14,147 nucleotides of DNA. It comes from Armatimonadota bacterium (GTDB lineage Bacteria > Sysuimicrobiota > Sysuimicrobiia > Sysuimicrobiales > JACQTN01). The notes beneath the pieces are model-generated. The model did no database searches. It was not told where the DNA came from and saw only the letters and a program-made list of their open reading frames with translations. Below, piece by piece: positions 1-6,612 of the stretch; positions within the stretch are counted from its first letter, which is position 1, and each line of letters starts with the position of its first letter. The stretch lies in assembly GCA_016210785.1 (NCBI GenBank), contig JACQTN010000446.1, positions 1-14,147 on the forward strand, read 5' to 3'. A program made the translations under genes and the position numbers.

Positions 1-25
1 AAGCCATTCCACCCAACCTTACCGG

Positions 26-1234
26 CTAGCGCCGCACGGCGATCTGCTCCTCCCACTGCTTTCTGATCTGCGCGCGCAGCTCTGGCCGCGTCATGATGTC
101 CACCGCGGTCATCGCCAGCGCAGCGCCGCCGTCCAGCATGCCCTGGTGCCCTTCTTCGGAGATCGACGCCTCGGTGAATTCGGGGGCGTGGTGCACCAGG
201 TCGCGCCGCCCGATCTTCACGTAGATGCCGGCGCTGGGCGCTAGGTAGCTCACGTTGCCCATGTCCGAGCTTCCGTGTTGCCCGCGTCCCCGGTCCTCCA
301 GTGGCCGGTTCAGAGCGGCCATGTTGGCGGCCAGCGCGTCATCCAGCGCGGAGACGCGGACGAGATCCTGATAGGTGGGCACGTAGCGGCGCACAGACAC
401 CTGCGTGCGGCTGGCCAGGGCGGCGCCCCTGGCGCAGTCTTCCACCGCCGGCACGGCCTCTTCAAACAGGTACTTGGAAGTCTGTGACACGACGAAGAGC
501 TGCACCTTCGCCTCGGCGGGAATGATGATGGGATGTTCGCCGCCGTGGGCGAAGATGCCGAAGACGCGCAGGTCGTGCCGCATCTGCTTGCGCAGCAGGG
601 CCAGGGACTGGTAAAAGATCACGGCACCGTCCAACGCGTTCAAACCCTGCTCCGGCGTGGCGGCGGCGTGGGCCGGGCGTCCGGTGAAGGTAACCTCCAG
701 AGCCTCGCGCGCGTCGAACCCGTCGTAGATGCCGTTGGTCCCCGTGGGATGCATCTGCAGGATGACGTCACACTCTTTGAACAATCCGGCGTCGGCCATG
801 TAGCACTTCCCGCCCCCGCCCTCTTCGCCGGGCGTCCCGTACACGATGATCTCCCCGTCCAGACCCTCCACCTGCGCCTGGGCCACGTCCTTGAGGGCGA
901 CGGCCGCGGCCACGCTGGAGGTGGCGATAATGTTGTGGCCGCACGCGTGACCCACCTGCTCCAGGGCGTCGTACTCGGCCAGGATGCCCACGCTCGGCCC
1001 GCCCCGGCCCAGGATGCGCCGCGCCACGAACGCCGTGGCCAGGCCGGCTACCGGGCGCTCCACCCGAAAGCCGTGCCGCTCCAGGGTTTCGCACAGCCAC
1101 TGGGCAGCCTGGTGTTCCTGGAAGCGGATCTCCGGGTTGGCGTGGATCTGGCTGCTCAATTCCACGTGCTCGTTCCGCCGCTCCCGCACCATGGCGGCGG
1201 CGATCTGCTTGAGTTGACCGGTCAGATCGGACAC
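26..1234 (-). CDS. M20-family amidohydrolase/dipeptidase (PM20D2/AbgB-like)
   Basis: Predicted cytoplasmic metal-dependent amidohydrolase of 402 residues that would hydrolyse an N-acyl or dipeptide amide bond. The M20 signature is clear: C98-G99-H100 in the 'HACGHN' metal site, the E137-E138 pair in 'PGEEGG' (general base and ligand), H162 in 'QMHP', H189 in 'GRPAHA' at the start of the dimerisation lid, and a C-terminal 'HHAPEF' near 348-353. The 'SSDMGNVSY' segment (322-330) resembles the PM20D2/AbgB branch (beta-alanyl-lysine dipeptidase, aminobenzoyl-glutamate hydrolase B) more than carboxypeptidase G2. There is no signal peptide. The start is GTG at 1234, supported by AAGGAGG 8 nt upstream. 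It is the last visible gene of the transporter operon, 31 nt after the DppC-like gene, which suggests it processes the imported compound. The substrate cannot be read from sequence. Family assignment is firm; subfamily is moderate. Confidence 0.9.
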   Translation of the reverse strand: MSDLTGQLKQIAAAMVRERRNEHVELSSQIHANPEIRFQEHQAAQWLCETLERHGFRVERPVAGLATAFVARRILGRGGPSVGILAEYDALEQVGHACGHNIIATSSVAAAVALKDVAQAQVEGLDGEIIVYGTPGEEGGGGKCYMADAGLFKECDVILQMHPTGTNGIYDGFDAREALEVTFTGRPAHAAATPEQGLNALDGAVIFYQSLALLRKQMRHDLRVFGIFAHGGEHPIIIPAEAKVQLFVVSQTSKYLFEEAVPAVEDCARGAALASRTQVSVRRYVPTYQDLVRVSALDDALAANMAALNRPLEDRGRGQHGSSDMGNVSYLAPSAGIYVKIGRRDLVHHAPEFTEASISEEGHQGMLDGGAALAMTAVDIMTRPELRAQIRKQWEEQIAVRR

Positions 1235-1242
1235 ACTGTGGC

Positions 1243-1249
1243 CCTCCTT
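1243..1249 (-). promoter_or_regulatory. Ribosome binding site fixing the GTG start of the M20 gene
   Basis: On the minus strand AAGGAGG lies 8 nt before GTG at 1234. No comparable site precedes any later in-frame start, so GTG is the preferred initiation codon. Confidence 0.75.
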
Positions 1250-1265
1250 CGGTCGAAATGAAGAC

Positions 1266-2180
1266 CTACCGCAGACGCAGCCGGGGGTCGAGCACGTCTC
1301 TCAGACCATCGCCCACCAGGTTGACGGCCAGGACCGCCAGCATGATCGCCAGCCCGGGAAAGGTGCTGGCCCACCACGCCGCGCGCAGGTAGTCGCGGGT
1401 CTCCGCCACCATGGCTCCCCACTCCGGCGTCGGCGGCTGGGCCCCCAGCCCCAGGAAGCTCAGCGCCGCGGCGTTGAGGATCGCCAGTCCGACGCCCAGC
1501 GTGGACAGCACCACCAGCGGGGCGAAGACGTTGGGCAGGATGTGCCGGAACATGACCACGGTTTCGCCCGCGCCGATGGCCCGCGCCGCCTCCACGTAAA
1601 GGTTCTGCTTGGCCGACAGCACGGTGGCGTGGACGACCCGGGTGAAGCGGGGGATGGACGCGATGCCCACGGCGATCATGGCCTTGGCGAGGCCCGGCCC
1701 CAGGGCGGCCACGATCACCAGCGCCAGCAGGATGCCGGGAAAGGCCAGCAGGAGGTCCATCACGTGCATGATCACGGCCTCGGACCGGCCGCCCCGGTAC
1801 CCCGCCACCAGGCCGAGCAGGGTCCCGGGAATCGCTCCGATGGCCACGGCGATCAACCCCACGCCCAGGGAGGTCCGGCCGCCGTACAGCACCCGGCTGA
1901 ACACGTCGCGGCCGAACTGGTCAGTGCCAAACCAGTAGGCGGGCCCCGGTGGCACCCGCGCGTCCTGCGGCGCGATGCCCACAGGATCGTGCGGGCTGAC
2001 CCGCGGGGCAAACACGGCAGACGCCAGCAGGACCACCAGCAGCGCGAGCCCCGCGGCGGCGGCGCGGCGCCGCGCCAGGCGCGCCAGCAGCGACACACGC
2101 CAGCCCTGCCGGCGGGCCGGTTCCGCAACGAGCGTCCGCTCGCGCTCATCGAAGCGGGAGGCCGCGGGTTGCAGCGCCAT
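1266..2180 (-). CDS. Peptide ABC transporter permease, DppC/OppC family
   Basis: Inner-membrane permease of 304 residues, pairing with the DppB-like subunit to form the channel of a dipeptide/oligopeptide/nickel-type importer. It has the typical charged N-terminal cytoplasmic stretch, a first transmembrane helix near 42-58, and the DppC hallmark 'GTDQFGRDVFSR' (85-96) facing the periplasm. A set of helices follows over about 104-170, then the EAA loop (197-217, 'EAARAIGAGE...HILPN') that docks on the ATPase, then 'SFLGLG' (241-246) and a final helix near 275-290. The length is normal for the family. The ATG at 2180 lies 5 nt after the stop of the DppB-like gene; its own Shine-Dalgarno is weak, so translational coupling is likely. 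The transported substrate is not defined by sequence. Confidence 0.95.
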   Translation of the reverse strand: MALQPAASRFDERERTLVAEPARRQGWRVSLLARLARRRAAAAGLALLVVLLASAVFAPRVSPHDPVGIAPQDARVPPGPAYWFGTDQFGRDVFSRVLYGGRTSLGVGLIAVAIGAIPGTLLGLVAGYRGGRSEAVIMHVMDLLLAFPGILLALVIVAALGPGLAKAMIAVGIASIPRFTRVVHATVLSAKQNLYVEAARAIGAGETVVMFRHILPNVFAPLVVLSTLGVGLAILNAAALSFLGLGAQPPTPEWGAMVAETRDYLRAAWWASTFPGLAIMLAVLAVNLVGDGLRDVLDPRLRLR

Positions 2181-2185
2181 GTGGC

Positions 2186-3109
2186 CTAGCCGTAGGTAAT
2201 CCGCGGATCAATCACGGCGTACGTCAGATCGACCAGCAGGTTGGTGACGGCGTAGACCAGCGCCGAGAACAACACCGTGCCCTGCACGAGAGTGAAGTCC
2301 TTGCCCAGGATCGCGGTGATGGTCAGGCGGCCCAGGCCCTGCCGCGAGAACACCGTCTCGATCACCACCGCCCCGGAGAGAAGGTTGCCGAAATTCAGGC
2401 CCACGATGGCGACCACGGGAATCAGCGCGTTGCGCAGGGCATGGCGCAGCAGCACGATCCGCTGCGGCAGCCCCTTGGCCCGTGCCGTGACGATGTACTC
2501 CTGGCGCAGGATCTCCAGCAGGCTAGAGCGGGTGAGTCTGGCGATCACCGCCGCCACGCCGATGCCCAGGACCATGGCTGGCAACACGAGCCGTTCCCAC
2601 CCCCCCACACCGATGGCCGGAAACCAGCCCAGCCGGAGAGAGAAGATGTAGATCATCACCAGCCCGAGCCAGTAGTTGGGGATGCAGACGCCCAGCAGGG
2701 CCAGGCCCATGCTCACGCCGTCGACCCAGGTGTTCTCGCGAAAGGCCGCCAGGACTCCCAGCACGATGCCCAGGCCCACGCCGATGATCAGCCCGGCCAG
2801 GGTGAGCTGGAGCGTGCTGGAGAACTGGGAGACGATCTCCTGCACAACGGCGCGGTGGGTATGGATGGAGCGGCCCAGGTCGCCCTGGGCCGCCCGCCAC
2901 AGGAACCTGGCAAACTGGGGATGGAGGGGCTCATCCTGGCCCAACTGCCGGCGCAGCGTCTTGACCTGCTCCGCGCTGGCCCCCCATTCGCTCAGCAACA
3001 TCTGCGCCACGTCCCCCGGCAGCAGGCGCATGATGAGGAACGTGATTGCCGCGACCCCCAACAGCACGCCGACGGTGCCGAGGAGCCGGCGGGCCAGATA
3101 GCGCCGCAT
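2186..3109 (-). CDS. Peptide ABC transporter permease, DppB/OppB family
   Basis: Inner-membrane permease of 307 residues, partner of the adjacent DppC-like protein. The start 'MRRYLARRLLGTVGVLLGV' is the classic DppB first helix with a basic N-terminus, followed by the periplasmic segment with 'LLPGD' (29-33) and 'LGQDEPL' (56-62), and then 'GDLGRS' (76-81). Further helices lie near 100-122, 133-157, 175-192, 229-250 and 276-300. The EAA loop is at 204-226 ('EYIVTARAKG...LRHALRN'), and 'VFSRQGLGRL' (253-262) and the terminal 'DPRITYG' are family typical. ATG at 3109 follows the stop of the binding-protein gene by 6 nt. The sequence is complete with no broken motif. Assignment is firm; substrate is unknown. 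Confidence 0.95.
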   Translation of the reverse strand: MRRYLARRLLGTVGVLLGVAAITFLIMRLLPGDVAQMLLSEWGASAEQVKTLRRQLGQDEPLHPQFARFLWRAAQGDLGRSIHTHRAVVQEIVSQFSSTLQLTLAGLIIGVGLGIVLGVLAAFRENTWVDGVSMGLALLGVCIPNYWLGLVMIYIFSLRLGWFPAIGVGGWERLVLPAMVLGIGVAAVIARLTRSSLLEILRQEYIVTARAKGLPQRIVLLRHALRNALIPVVAIVGLNFGNLLSGAVVIETVFSRQGLGRLTITAILGKDFTLVQGTVLFSALVYAVTNLLVDLTYAVIDPRITYG

Positions 3110-3115
3110 CGGGGA

Positions 3116-4735
3116 TCAGTTCGCTCCCTCCACGTACGCGTCGAAGAGCCAGGGATAGGTCCGCACGTCGAATCTGATCTCCTTCACCGCCCTGCTCACG
3201 GCGTAGACGGCGAACTGATCGTAGACGGGGATGATGAGCGCCTGGTCCATGACGATCCTCTGCGCCAGGCTGTACAGCCGCAGCCGTGACGCGGGATCGG
3301 TGGTGGCAGCCCCGGTCTCCAGCGCTTCGTCCAGCCGCTTGTCGGCGTAGAAGGTACGGTTGAACCCCTTCCCGATGTTGCTGGAGTGGAAGGCATAGTA
3401 CATCACGTGGGGCTCGGACACGTACAGGAAGATCGGGGCCAGGTGGTGCTCGCCCACGGAGTAGGCCGCGTAGCCCGCCGCCCGGTCGCGGTGGGAGATC
3501 TCCATGTCGATCCCGATGGCCTTGAACTGCGCCTGCATGATGAGCTCCAGCCCTTCGGTCTTCGCGCCGGGCTGCGTGATCATCAGGACTTTGAGCGGCC
3601 TGCCGTCCTTGACGCGGATGCCCCCCGCGCCAACCTTCCAGCCGGCCTCCTCCAGCAGCGCCCGGGCCTTGGCCTGGTCGAAGGGGTACATGCTCTCGAT
3701 GGCCCGATCGTACCCCCACTGCACCCGGGCCATGGGCCCATAGGACCGCTCGTGGATGCCCTTGAACAAGGTGTTGACCACGACCTGGGGATTGAAGCCG
3801 AGGGTCATGGCCCGGCGCACCTTGAGGTCGTCGGTGGGGGTCCTCTTCACGTTGACCATGATGGAGAAGGGCATGCCGCCGATGGGCGCCCGGAGAATGG
3901 AGACCTTGGTATTGCCTTGCAGCCGGGGCAGATCCTGCGCCTGGACCGCTTCGATGAAGTTGGTCTCCCCCGTCTCCAGGCTGGCCATGCGCGGGCCCGC
4001 CTCCAGCACGAAATTGAAGCGCACTTCCGTGAGGTGGGGCGGTCCCTGGTGCTTGAAAATGGCCGGGGCCCAGTTGTACTGAGGGTTGCGGGTGATGATG
4101 ACGTGGCTCTTGGGGACCCACTCCTTGAAGATGAATGGCCCCGACCCCACCGGATGCTGACCGAAGTCCGTGCCCCACTTCTTCACCGCCGCCGGCGACA
4201 CGATGGAGAGGGTCGGCGCGGAGAGACCATCCATGAACGGCGCGAAGGCGCTCTTGAAACGCACCTTGACCGTCTGCGCATCGACTACTGCGGTGCTGTC
4301 GTAAGGCCCCAGAGCGCTGCGCGCGCCGCCCGCCTTCGTCTCGGGATCCACGATGCGGTCGAACGTGAACTTGACGGCCTCCGCATCCAGCGCCGTGCCA
4401 TCGTGGAATTTCACGCCCCGGCGCAGCTTGAAGGTGTATTCCTTGCCGTCCGGGGAGATCGTCCACGACTCCGCCAGGCCGGGATGGTACTTTCCGTCGG
4501 CGGTCTTGTACACCAGCGTGTCGAAGATGTTCATGAACGCGCGGTTGGCCACGGCCAGCGCCGTGCGGGCCGGGTCCAGCGTGTCAGGCTCCTGGGTCAT
4601 CGCGTACTTGAGGACGCCGCCTCTCCGGGCCGGGGCCGCTCCGCCCGCTGGCTCCGGCACCCAGGCGGCAAGGGCGAACAGGACGAGACAGGAGGAAACC
4701 AGCAGTGCCGCCGATGAAATCCGACGCCTCGTCAT
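3116..4735 (-). CDS. ABC transporter substrate-binding protein, family 5 (peptide/nickel type)
   Basis: Extracytoplasmic solute-binding protein of 539 residues that would deliver peptides or similar ligands to the DppB/DppC permease pair. An export signal is visible: basic n-region (MTRRR), hydrophobic core about 7-25 and an Ala/Gly-rich cleavage region about 30-36. The mature part opens with 'GGVLKYAMTQEPDTLDP' (39-55) and carries the SBP_bac_5 signature at about 87-126 ('LAESW', 'FKLRRGVKFHDGT', 'VKFTFDRI'). The length fits the family. ATG at 4735 is chosen because the signal peptide begins there and AGGAG sits 10 nt upstream. The frame stays open to a GTG at 4909, but that extension has no signal-like character. 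It is the first gene of the four-gene transporter/M20 operon. A 'VSSC' at 13-16 resembles a lipobox but lies inside the hydrophobic core, so lipidation is uncertain. Confidence 0.95.
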   Translation of the reverse strand: MTRRRISSAALLVSSCLVLFALAAWVPEPAGGAAPARRGGVLKYAMTQEPDTLDPARTALAVANRAFMNIFDTLVYKTADGKYHPGLAESWTISPDGKEYTFKLRRGVKFHDGTALDAEAVKFTFDRIVDPETKAGGARSALGPYDSTAVVDAQTVKVRFKSAFAPFMDGLSAPTLSIVSPAAVKKWGTDFGQHPVGSGPFIFKEWVPKSHVIITRNPQYNWAPAIFKHQGPPHLTEVRFNFVLEAGPRMASLETGETNFIEAVQAQDLPRLQGNTKVSILRAPIGGMPFSIMVNVKRTPTDDLKVRRAMTLGFNPQVVVNTLFKGIHERSYGPMARVQWGYDRAIESMYPFDQAKARALLEEAGWKVGAGGIRVKDGRPLKVLMITQPGAKTEGLELIMQAQFKAIGIDMEISHRDRAAGYAAYSVGEHHLAPIFLYVSEPHVMYYAFHSSNIGKGFNRTFYADKRLDEALETGAATTDPASRLRLYSLAQRIVMDQALIIPVYDQFAVYAVSRAVKEIRFDVRTYPWLFDAYVEGAN

Positions 4736-4770
4736 CTTCCTCACGCTCCTCGGTCTGCCCAGTCTCACCA

Positions 4771-4828
4771 GAAAGCTCCTGGAGAAAGCTCCTCGCGCGC
4801 CGGTCTCCCGTCTGAGTCGAAAGCTCTC
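4771..4828 (-). repeat. Three direct copies of GAGCTTTC in the transporter leader
   Basis: Minus-strand octamer GAGCTTTC occurs at 4771-4778, 4784-4791 and 4819-4826. The first two are 13 nt apart and share AGGAGCTTTCT. The third lies next to the CCCCT/AGGGG inverted repeat. It could be a regulator-binding array or mRNA element, or chance; spacing of 13 and 35 nt is not clearly helical. Confidence 0.3.
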
Positions 4829-4905
4829 ACCCCCTAAGGGGCCTCTGCTGAAGGCACCGTGTCGGAGTTCGCGTGGGGCTGGCCGGCGAGAAAGGACAAG
4901 AAGAA

Positions 4906-4968
4906 TCACGAAGAGGAAGCAGCGACACAGGTTTGCCGGCCCTTGCTGCGCACTTCCATGACGTCCAC
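4906..4968 (-). CDS. Possible 20-residue leader peptide upstream of the transporter operon
   Basis: A 20-codon open frame starting at GTG 4968, with GGAGG placed 7 nt upstream (4976-4980), a better-spaced Shine-Dalgarno than several real genes here. The predicted peptide is MDVMEVRSKGRQTCVAASSS. Its TGA stop overlaps a GTG (4909-4907) that opens the same reading frame as the substrate-binding protein, giving a GTGA overlap. That architecture would permit translational coupling or attenuation, but no homologous leader is recognised and no alternative terminator structure is visible. It could be a chance match in GC-rich DNA. Confidence 0.3.
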   Translation of the reverse strand: MDVMEVRSKGRQTCVAASSS

Positions 4969-4994
4969 TGGAATTCCTCCGCTGGCGGGTGCCG

Positions 4995-5008
4995 GCACCA
5001 CCTGGTGC
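4995..5008 (-). other. Short inverted repeat after the amidohydrolase gene
   Basis: GCACCA/TGGTGC arms of 6 bp around CC, 44-57 nt beyond the stop of the amidohydrolase on the minus strand. No T-run follows, so an intrinsic terminator is not supported; it may only be a local mRNA structure. Confidence 0.25.
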
Positions 5009-5051
5009 GACGCGCTCTCCCCGCCGGCAAGCGGATCAAGGAGACGTCGCG

Positions 5052-6506
5052 CTAGGACGGCGGCCCCTCCCACAGCGGGAACGAGAGCGGCGACAGCTGC
5101 TCGTGGGTGCGGCCGGCCCAGTCTCGCTCCTTCACCCCGGCCAGCGTGCGCTCCGCCACGCCCTGCAGGCGCTCCGCCAGCACGTACTCGTCCACGTCCA
5201 ACACCTGTCCGCCGCGCACCAGCACCCGCCCATCCACGATCACCGTCTCCACGCTGCGGCTCGCGCCGTAATACACGATGCTCTTGACGGGGTCGCGCAG
5301 GGGCCGAATGGTCATCGCCCGGCCGTCCAAGATCACGACGTCGGCCTTCGCCCCCGGCGCCAGGCGCCCCAGGTCCTCCCGCCCCAGCGCCCGCGCCGCG
5401 TTCAGCGTCGCCGCCGTGAACGTCTCCGCCGCCGTGGGACACGCCGCGTCATTGGTCGCATTCTTGGACAGCACCGCCGCCCACCGCATCTCCTCCATCA
5501 TGTCCTGGGGGCAGGTATCGGTACCGATGGTCACGTTGACGCCGCGGCGGAGGTAGCCGCCAAAGGACTCCATGTGCACGCCGCGCCGGCCGAAGACCCA
5601 CGGGCAGTGGGCCACGTGGGTGCCGGTCTGGGCCAGCACGCCCAGATCGTCGTGGTCAGGGTAACGGATCGCGCTGTGGTGGGCGAGCAGCAGGGCGTGG
5701 CCGATGATAACCTGCGGCCCCACCATCCCTTGCCGGGCCAGGAACTCGATGGGCGTCATGCCGTGCCGCCGCATCATCTCCAAGTGCTCGCTGACGCTCT
5801 GCGCGGCGTGGATCTGGACGCGCGTGTCCAACCGGCGCGCGGCGGCCATCGTCTCCCGCAGCAGCTCGGGCGTGCAGGTGTCGGCCTGCGCCGGGCACAG
5901 CACGCCGGTCAGCCGGCCGCCCCAGGCGCTGCTGTGCCGCTCGACGAAGTCCACCGCCTCGCGGAGGCCGTGCCGCCCTGCTTCCTCGTCCCACTGGTAG
6001 TGCACGGCGTGCCCGTTTTGCGTGTGCCAGCGGGCGGACCGGTACATGGGCCCCGTGAAGATGCGCAGGCCCGACTCCTCCATGGCGACCAGCGTCTTCT
6101 CGGTGGGCCGGCCCAGCTCGAACACCGCGGTGCACCCGCTCTTGACCAGCTCCACCAGGGAGAAGCGCAGGACGTCCACCACAGCCTCCTGGTCGAAGGC
6201 GGCCATGCCCATGGCGGGCATGTACTCGAACAGCCCGGAGTGCCACAGCTTGCGGCTGCCGGCATCCTCCAGGAACCCTTTGTTGCGCGCCTCCGTGGTC
6301 AGGTGGGCGTGGGTGCTGATGAGGCCCGGGATCACCACCCGGCCGCGGCCGTCGATGACGGTGTCCGCCGGTCCGGCGTAGCCCGTGCCCACGTAGGTGA
6401 TCGTGTTGTCGCTGAAGGCCACCGTGCCGCCACGGATCAGCCGGTGTCCGGCACCATCGTAGCCCACGACCCAGTCTGCGTTGGCAATCGCCGTCGTGTG
6501 CGCCAT
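5052..6506 (-). CDS. TRZ/ATZ-type metal-dependent amidohydrolase or deaminase
   Basis: Cytoplasmic TIM-barrel amidohydrolase of 484 residues in the chlorohydrolase/deaminase branch (TrzA/AtzA, guanine and S-adenosylhomocysteine deaminases). The small beta domain is built from residues about 5-60 and about 385-435, flanking the barrel. Metal ligands and catalytic residues can be placed: H66 and H68 ('STHAHL'), H233 ('QIHAAQS'), H270 ('IIGHALLL'), H300 ('VAHCPWVF') and D330 ('TIGTDTCP'). The 'GTHVAHCP' plus 'GTDTCPQD' pair is typical of the group, which uses one Fe or Zn ion to deaminate or dechlorinate heterocycles. ATG at 6506 has AGGAGG/AGGAG 9-11 nt upstream; an earlier open stretch to 6677 runs through the sulfatase-family gene's end and is rejected. 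It follows the trio by 106 nt and precedes the transporter by 316 nt, so its operon membership is unclear. The substrate cannot be predicted. Confidence 0.88.
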   Translation of the reverse strand: MAHTTAIANADWVVGYDGAGHRLIRGGTVAFSDNTITYVGTGYAGPADTVIDGRGRVVIPGLISTHAHLTTEARNKGFLEDAGSRKLWHSGLFEYMPAMGMAAFDQEAVVDVLRFSLVELVKSGCTAVFELGRPTEKTLVAMEESGLRIFTGPMYRSARWHTQNGHAVHYQWDEEAGRHGLREAVDFVERHSSAWGGRLTGVLCPAQADTCTPELLRETMAAARRLDTRVQIHAAQSVSEHLEMMRRHGMTPIEFLARQGMVGPQVIIGHALLLAHHSAIRYPDHDDLGVLAQTGTHVAHCPWVFGRRGVHMESFGGYLRRGVNVTIGTDTCPQDMMEEMRWAAVLSKNATNDAACPTAAETFTAATLNAARALGREDLGRLAPGAKADVVILDGRAMTIRPLRDPVKSIVYYGASRSVETVIVDGRVLVRGGQVLDVDEYVLAERLQGVAERTLAGVKERDWAGRTHEQLSPLSFPLWEGPPS

Positions 6507-6580
6507 CGCCGCCCGCTCCTCCTCACGGAGATGTCGTCCGCAACCGCGCCCGCCACGCCGGACACTGTGACGCGGCCGCG

Positions 6581-6600
6581 CGCCCTTGATTGAGGGGGCG
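6581..6600 (-). other. GC hairpin in the gap after the sulfatase-family gene
   Basis: CGCCC (6581-6585) and GGGCG (6596-6600) can pair around a 10-nt loop, beside the perfect palindrome CGCGGCCGCG (6571-6580). It lies between the sulfatase-family stop and the next start. No T-run is present, so terminator function is doubtful. Confidence 0.25.
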
Positions 6601-6612
6601 GGTCGGAGCCAC

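Larger units (their letters stand above)
4736..5051. other. Intergenic leader region before the transporter operon
   Basis: 316 nt between the amidohydrolase stop and the binding-protein start. On the minus strand it holds, in order, a short hairpin (4995-5008), a 20-codon ORF with a good Shine-Dalgarno (4906-4968), a CCCCT/AGGGG inverted repeat (4831-4841) and three copies of GAGCTTTC (plus-strand 4771-4778, 4784-4791 and 4819-4826). I see no convincing -35/-10 pair and no terminator with a T-run. Confidence 0.5.

Noticed and set aside
4681..4690. Lipoprotein lipobox (VSSC) in the substrate-binding protein
   Set aside because: The Cys is followed by more hydrophobic residues (LVLFALAAW), as in the middle of an h-region; a Sec type I signal fits at least as well, so no lipoprotein is called.
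3386..4717. Long plus-strand open frame opposite the substrate-binding protein
   Set aside because: The minus-strand frame encodes a complete family-5 binding protein with signal peptide. The plus frame has no recognisable domain and reflects GC-rich codon structure.
4736..4909. N-terminal extension of the substrate-binding protein to GTG 4909
   Set aside because: It would bury the signal peptide at residues 59-84. The ATG at 4735 has its own AGGAG and begins the basic n-region.
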